From the NCBI GenBank assembly GCA_036493755.1, contig DASXPG010000175.1:1-33813 (forward strand): a DNA stretch of 33,813 nucleotides, written 5' to 3'. The notes under the pieces are model-generated. The model saw only the letters and a list, made by a program, of their open reading frames with translations, made no database searches and had not been told where the DNA came from. The translations under genes were made by a program, and so were the position numbers. The DNA comes from DASXPG01 sp036493755. Lineage in GTDB: Bacteria; Gemmatimonadota; Gemmatimonadetes; Gemmatimonadales; JACORV01. Positions 30,387 through 33,813 of this stretch are shown one piece after another (position 1 is the first letter of the stretch; every line of letters starts with the position of its first letter).

Positions 30387-32873
30387 CTACTTGAGCACCT
30401 CTATGGGGGATACGCGCGTGGCGCGTCTCGCGGGAATGAAACAGGCGGCCATCGTGACGATCCCCAGCAGCACCGGCACAACCACAAACGTCCTCGGGTC
30501 GCTCGCCGACACACCGAACAGGAGGCTCGATATCAGCCGCGTCACGACGATCGACGCACCCAGCCCGACGATAGTTCCCGTGGCGGTGAGAATGAGGCCG
30601 GGGCGGAATGCGAGACCGAAGATATCCCGCGGCTTCGCACCCAGTGCGAGCCGAATGCCGAATTCCTGGGCGCGTTGGCTGACCACGAACGCCATTACAC
30701 CGTAAATCCCCAGCGCGGCCAGCAGGAGCGCCGACACCGCAAAGACCGACATCAAGAACAGTGAGAACTTGCGCCGCGCCATCGAAGCCGACATCAGCTC
30801 CGCCATGGTCCTGATGTTGAACACCGGAAGTTCTGGATTGATACTGTGTACGGTCTGCGTCAGGGCCTCTTTCGTCGACTTCACGTCGACGTCGGAACGT
30901 GCGCGGAGAAATACGGCGGGCCGTATGCTGGGATGTTGAAGAATGGACTCGTACACGCGCGGCGCCGGCGCCACGTCCAATCCGTCATTGCGCACATCCC
31001 CTACGACGCCGATGACTTCGGCTTCCTTTTCCAGGCCATCCCGGCCGACCCGCCAGACATACCGCAACCGCCGGCCAACGACGTCTCGTTGCGGTGAAAA
31101 TCTGCGAGCGAACGCTTCATTGACCACCACGACCCTCCCGGAAGAATCCGCGTCGTGATCGGTGAAGACCCGGCCCTGCTTCAGCGGCGTCTTGAGCACG
31201 GCGAAATAGCCTGCGCTCACGGCTCCAAACTCCGCCGCATGATCCTTCCCCTGCGTCGACGCTTCGTCGGGCAATGAAAACGGGAGGGGGCTGTCCACGT
31301 TGCCCAGGAGCGGGATATCGCTCGACGTACCGACCGCGGATTGCTCGATGCCGGGGAGCAGTGCGATCCGGGCAAGCAGTTCCCTGGCAAGCCCGGCGCG
31401 CTGCGCTGGCGTCAGGTATTGATTCGCCTCGGGATTGCTCGGAACGGGAACCCAGATCTGGCCCGCGACAAGCCTCTCCGGATCGAGCCCGGGATCCTGA
31501 CTCAGCGCGGCCGAGAAACTGCGGACCAGCAACCCGGCGCCAATCAGCAACACCGTGGCCAGCGCGACCTCCAGGACGACCAACGCCGCGCGCAATCGAT
31601 GTTGGCGCGCGCTCTGCTCACCGCCCGTGCGTCCGCCGTCCCTCAAGTCGCGGTTGGGATCGACCGCCGATGCCTGGAGCGCCGGCATCAATCCAACCAA
31701 CACTCCGGTCGTGAGCGAAAGCACCAGCGCGAACGCGACGATTCGCCAATCCGCATGTACTTCGGCGAGGCGAGGCACGTCGGCGGGCATCAGCGTAAGA
31801 AGCGATCGTTGTGCGATCAGGAGCACCGCAAGCGCCGCCGCGCCGCCGGCAATCGATACGAGCACGCTCTCGGTCAGCACCTGTCGAACGAGCTGGCCGC
31901 GCGACGCGCCCAGCGCCTGGCGGATTGCGAACTCGCGCATTCGTGCCGATGCCCGCGCGATCAACAAGCCTGCAATGTTCACGCACACGATCAGGAGGAC
32001 GACACTCACGGCGGCGAGCAGGATCACGAGCGTCGGCCGCACATTGCCCGTCAGGCTGGTCTGGGCTCGCTCGAGGCGAAGCGACCACCCCAGCCGCCTG
32101 GGATAATCCGTGGGGTAGGTCTGCCGCAACGCGCTCGCCAGCGCATCGAGTCGCCCCTGTGCCTGTTCGAGCGTCACGCCCGGTTTCAAGCGACCCAACG
32201 CTCCAGGGACAAACCGCAAGTTGCGCAGCGGCGGCGAGGGGTAAGGAGGGACGGTGAATCCGCATGCCGACCAGATGTCGACGTCGCGGCCCAGCGTATT
32301 GCCGGGGTGCCGAAACCCGTGCGGCATGACGCCGATGACCGTGTACGGGTCTTCATCGATGCGAACCCGCCGTCCGATGACATGTGGATCCGATCCGAAG
32401 CGGCGCTTCCAGAGGCCGTCGCTGATGACGACGCCATCGAGGCAGCCCGGCTCCCAGTCGGCCTGTGTATATGTCCGTCCGAGCGCCGGCGTCGCGCCGA
32501 GGAGCTCGAAGTAGCTCGGGCTCGTGCCGAGAAACTCGATCCGCTCCACTCCGTCGCCGCCTGACAAGGCCTGGCTGGCGGGAAAAATCACGCTGATCTG
32601 TTCGAATACTCCGGAACGCTGCAAATCGTACAGTTCGGGCACTGACATTCCAACGTTCCTGGCTCCGGCGCCGCCCAGATCATCGAACACGCGCACGATG
32701 CGGCCGGGATCGCGGAAGGGCAGCGGCTGCAGCAGCACGGCGTTCACGACGGTAAAGATCGCGAGATTCGCTCCGATGCCGAGCGCCAGGGTCAGCACGC
32801 TGATCGTCACGACCGCGGGGCTGTTCTTCAGCATCCGCAGCGCGTAACGCAGGTCCTGCAGCAGCCCATCCAT
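30387..32873 (-). CDS. ADOP-type FtsX/MacB permease, orphan, PadR-associated
   Basis: Permease of 828 residues of the acidobacterial duplicated orphan permease type. Half one has TM1 (ISVLTLALGIGANLAIFTVV), a MacB-like periplasmic domain with GRRVRIDEDPYTVIGVMP, then REFAIRQALGASRGQLVRQVL and further helices. Half two repeats the scheme (EFGIRLALGAKPRDIFGLAF) and ends RATRVSPIEVL. No ATPase gene is adjacent. The ATG at 32873 follows GGAGG with a six-base spacer and starts the canonical MDGLLQDLRYALRML. padR begins about 60 bases after its stop on the same strand, so both may share transcripts. It shares architecture with the permease at 5647-8124 but sequence similarity is moderate, so they are not a recent duplication. 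Confidence 0.93.
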   Translation of the reverse strand: MDGLLQDLRYALRMLKNSPAVVTISVLTLALGIGANLAIFTVVNAVLLQPLPFRDPGRIVRVFDDLGGAGARNVGMSVPELYDLQRSGVFEQISVIFPASQALSGGDGVERIEFLGTSPSYFELLGATPALGRTYTQADWEPGCLDGVVISDGLWKRRFGSDPHVIGRRVRIDEDPYTVIGVMPHGFRHPGNTLGRDVDIWSACGFTVPPYPSPPLRNLRFVPGALGRLKPGVTLEQAQGRLDALASALRQTYPTDYPRRLGWSLRLERAQTSLTGNVRPTLVILLAAVSVVLLIVCVNIAGLLIARASARMREFAIRQALGASRGQLVRQVLTESVLVSIAGGAAALAVLLIAQRSLLTLMPADVPRLAEVHADWRIVAFALVLSLTTGVLVGLMPALQASAVDPNRDLRDGGRTGGEQSARQHRLRAALVVLEVALATVLLIGAGLLVRSFSAALSQDPGLDPERLVAGQIWVPVPSNPEANQYLTPAQRAGLARELLARIALLPGIEQSAVGTSSDIPLLGNVDSPLPFSLPDEASTQGKDHAAEFGAVSAGYFAVLKTPLKQGRVFTDHDADSSGRVVVVNEAFARRFSPQRDVVGRRLRYVWRVGRDGLEKEAEVIGVVGDVRNDGLDVAPAPRVYESILQHPSIRPAVFLRARSDVDVKSTKEALTQTVHSINPELPVFNIRTMAELMSASMARRKFSLFLMSVFAVSALLLAALGIYGVMAFVVSQRAQEFGIRLALGAKPRDIFGLAFRPGLILTATGTIVGLGASIVVTRLISSLLFGVSASDPRTFVVVPVLLGIVTMAACFIPARRATRVSPIEVLK

Positions 32874-32941
32874 ACTCGTCCTCCATCCGGCGGCGTCGAC
32901 GGCGTGGCGGGGAACGGCCATGGCCGGTTCCCATGGACGAA

Positions 32942-32970
32942 TGTGTACGTCGGGATGGGTAGTGCGTCAA
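32942..32970 (-). promoter_or_regulatory. Candidate promoter of ADOP permease
   Basis: TTGACG - 17 bp - TACACA on the minus strand, about 70 bases before the ATG at 32873, within the 163-bp gap after the LysR gene. The -35 matches 5 of 6 consensus bases, the -10 only 3 of 6. Confidence 0.35.
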
Positions 32971-33036
32971 ATGCATCTTCTGCACAATCATATTGCTACA
33001 CACGCACGATACCCTGGCGCGGTGAGTTGGCCGCGA

Positions 33037-33813
33037 TCACTGAACATCGCGCTCGGCGAAGTGGCCTCGAAGCTCCTCCTGGAGAAATGTCGCCGCGGCT
33101 TCGAGCCGGCCCAGATGGCTGGCCTGCATGAACACGATCGAGGCCTCGATGCTGATGCCCCACCGCGTGATTCGCTCCAGCCGCCGGCGCTTCGGATGCG
33201 AAGCGAGGAATCGCGCGGGGATGAGCCCGAGGCCGATCCCGCTCGCCACGAGAGACAATTGCATGTCGATATTGTTGATCTCGGAGGCGACGGCGAACGG
33301 AGCGCCGAGCTCGCGCAACCTGGCCTCGAGTGACCGACGAATGAAGCACCCCGGTGGATTGAGCACCCAGCGTGCCTCGAGATCGCGATCCTTCGACGTG
33401 CTGCTCCGCCGTGCGGGAGGTTGCGGCCCTCTCGCCCTCACCAACACCAGACGTTCGGTAGCCAGAACACTGCTGGCCACAGCGCCGGGCGCCGTGTCGT
33501 CGGCCGGCAGGAACGCCAGTGCCACATCGAGTGCGCCGGTCCGCACCTGCTCGATGAGCTGCTGCCTGAGATCGGTGCTCAGCACCGGCTGAAGACGGGT
33601 GAAGCGACTCGTCAAGCGCTGGATCGACGCGACGAGGCTCGGTTGCGCGAGCGCATGTGAGAGTCCGATGCGGAAGATTCCGCTTGGCTCGGCGTCCTTC
33701 GACCCGGTCGCCTTGAGATCGTCCATGATGCGCAGCATGTGTCGCCCGCCGTCGAGCACCGCGCGGCCTTCGCGCGTAATCCGCCCCGGTTTCACGCGAC
33801 GATCGAGCAGGGG
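33037..33813 (-). CDS. LysR-family transcriptional regulator (N-terminus beyond window)
   Basis: C-terminal 258 residues of a LysR-type regulator; the frame is open to the right edge. The first visible residues, LLDRRVKPGRITREGRAVL, match the end of the LysR helix-turn-helix region (LFxRxxxxxxLTxAG). The linker helix follows, then the periplasmic-binding-like effector domain from about residue 40 of the visible part (GIFRIGLSHALAQPSLVASIQ, LLSTDLR-like strand, GALDVALAFLP, GIGLGLIPARFLA). A typical regulator is ~300 residues, so about 45 residues are missing. The stop lies 163 bp upstream of the ADOP permease gene on the same strand. Its target and coinducer are unknown; LysR genes usually control a divergent neighbour, which would lie outside this window. 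Confidence 0.92.
   Translation of the reverse strand, partial: PLLDRRVKPGRITREGRAVLDGGRHMLRIMDDLKATGSKDAEPSGIFRIGLSHALAQPSLVASIQRLTSRFTRLQPVLSTDLRQQLIEQVRTGALDVALAFLPADDTAPGAVASSVLATERLVLVRARGPQPPARRSSTSKDRDLEARWVLNPPGCFIRRSLEARLRELGAPFAVASEINNIDMQLSLVASGIGLGLIPARFLASHPKRRRLERITRWGISIEASIVFMQASHLGRLEAAATFLQEELRGHFAERDVQ

Noticed and set aside
5647..32873. The two large permeases as MacB efflux transporters
   Set aside because: Neither has an N-terminal or adjacent ATPase, nor a MacA or TolC-like partner; the duplicated permease layout fits the ADOP type.

Overview
The window is 33.8 kb of GC-rich (roughly two-thirds G+C), densely coding bacterial chromosome. It looks like a Gram-negative soil-type lineage, most likely Gemmatimonadota, with Acidobacteriota the main alternative. 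This is an inference from gene content: two large TonB-dependent receptors with N-terminal carboxypeptidase-regulatory-like domains, two orphan FtsX/MacB-type permeases of the duplicated 'ADOP' kind, exported M1 peptidases, a secreted GH31 enzyme, and signal peptides that repeatedly end in (L)AAQ. No rRNA, tRNA, CRISPR array, insertion sequence, integrase or phage gene was seen. No gap between genes exceeds 300 bases; the largest are 13013-13283 (271 bp), 1719-1932 (214 bp) and 22569-22766 (198 bp).

Layout. (a) 1-1718, minus: a LytS-type histidine kinase followed by a LytTR response regulator that runs off the left edge. A secreted metallo-beta-lactamase-fold hydrolase (1933-3183, plus) diverges from it. 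(b) 3203-8124, minus: an ADOP permease then an M1 metallopeptidase with a HEAT-repeat tail. (c) 8272-11683, minus: a GH31 glycosidase then a CPA1 Na+/H+ antiporter. (d) An NmrA-like NAD(P)-binding protein (11774-12724, plus) converges through a shared terminator on a cold-shock protein (12803-13012, minus). (e) 13284-18377, plus: a TonB-type receptor with an unusual C-terminal extension, plus a secreted propeller-like protein. A second, nearly identical terminator separates these from an exported MsrA (18444-19067, minus). (f) A second TonB-dependent receptor (19131-22568, minus) is divergent from a three-gene operon (22767-25504, plus): LytS-type kinase, a response regulator joining a receiver to an OmpR-type DNA-binding domain, and an internally duplicated membrane protein. 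(g) 25628-30005: a second M1-like peptidase, a LolA-fold-like exported protein, a DUF4440/NTF2-like protein and two small membrane proteins. (h) 30005-32873, minus: ADOP permease followed by a PadR regulator, which is tightly coupled to the two membrane proteins. A partial LysR regulator sits at the right edge.

Taken together, the region is mostly cell-envelope and secretion biology: nutrient receptors, exported peptidases and glycosidase, membrane permeases, and four local regulators (LytS/LytTR, LytS/OmpR-type, PadR, LysR). The most unusual observations are the LytS-OmpR hybrid two-component operon with helical-phase direct repeats in its promoter region, the TonB receptor whose barrel is followed by about 180 residues with an LTxxQ-like motif, a perfect inverted repeat next to the PadR start, and an octamer CGTTAGGC that recurs more often than base composition predicts. 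No single previously undescribed system is proven by the sequence alone.
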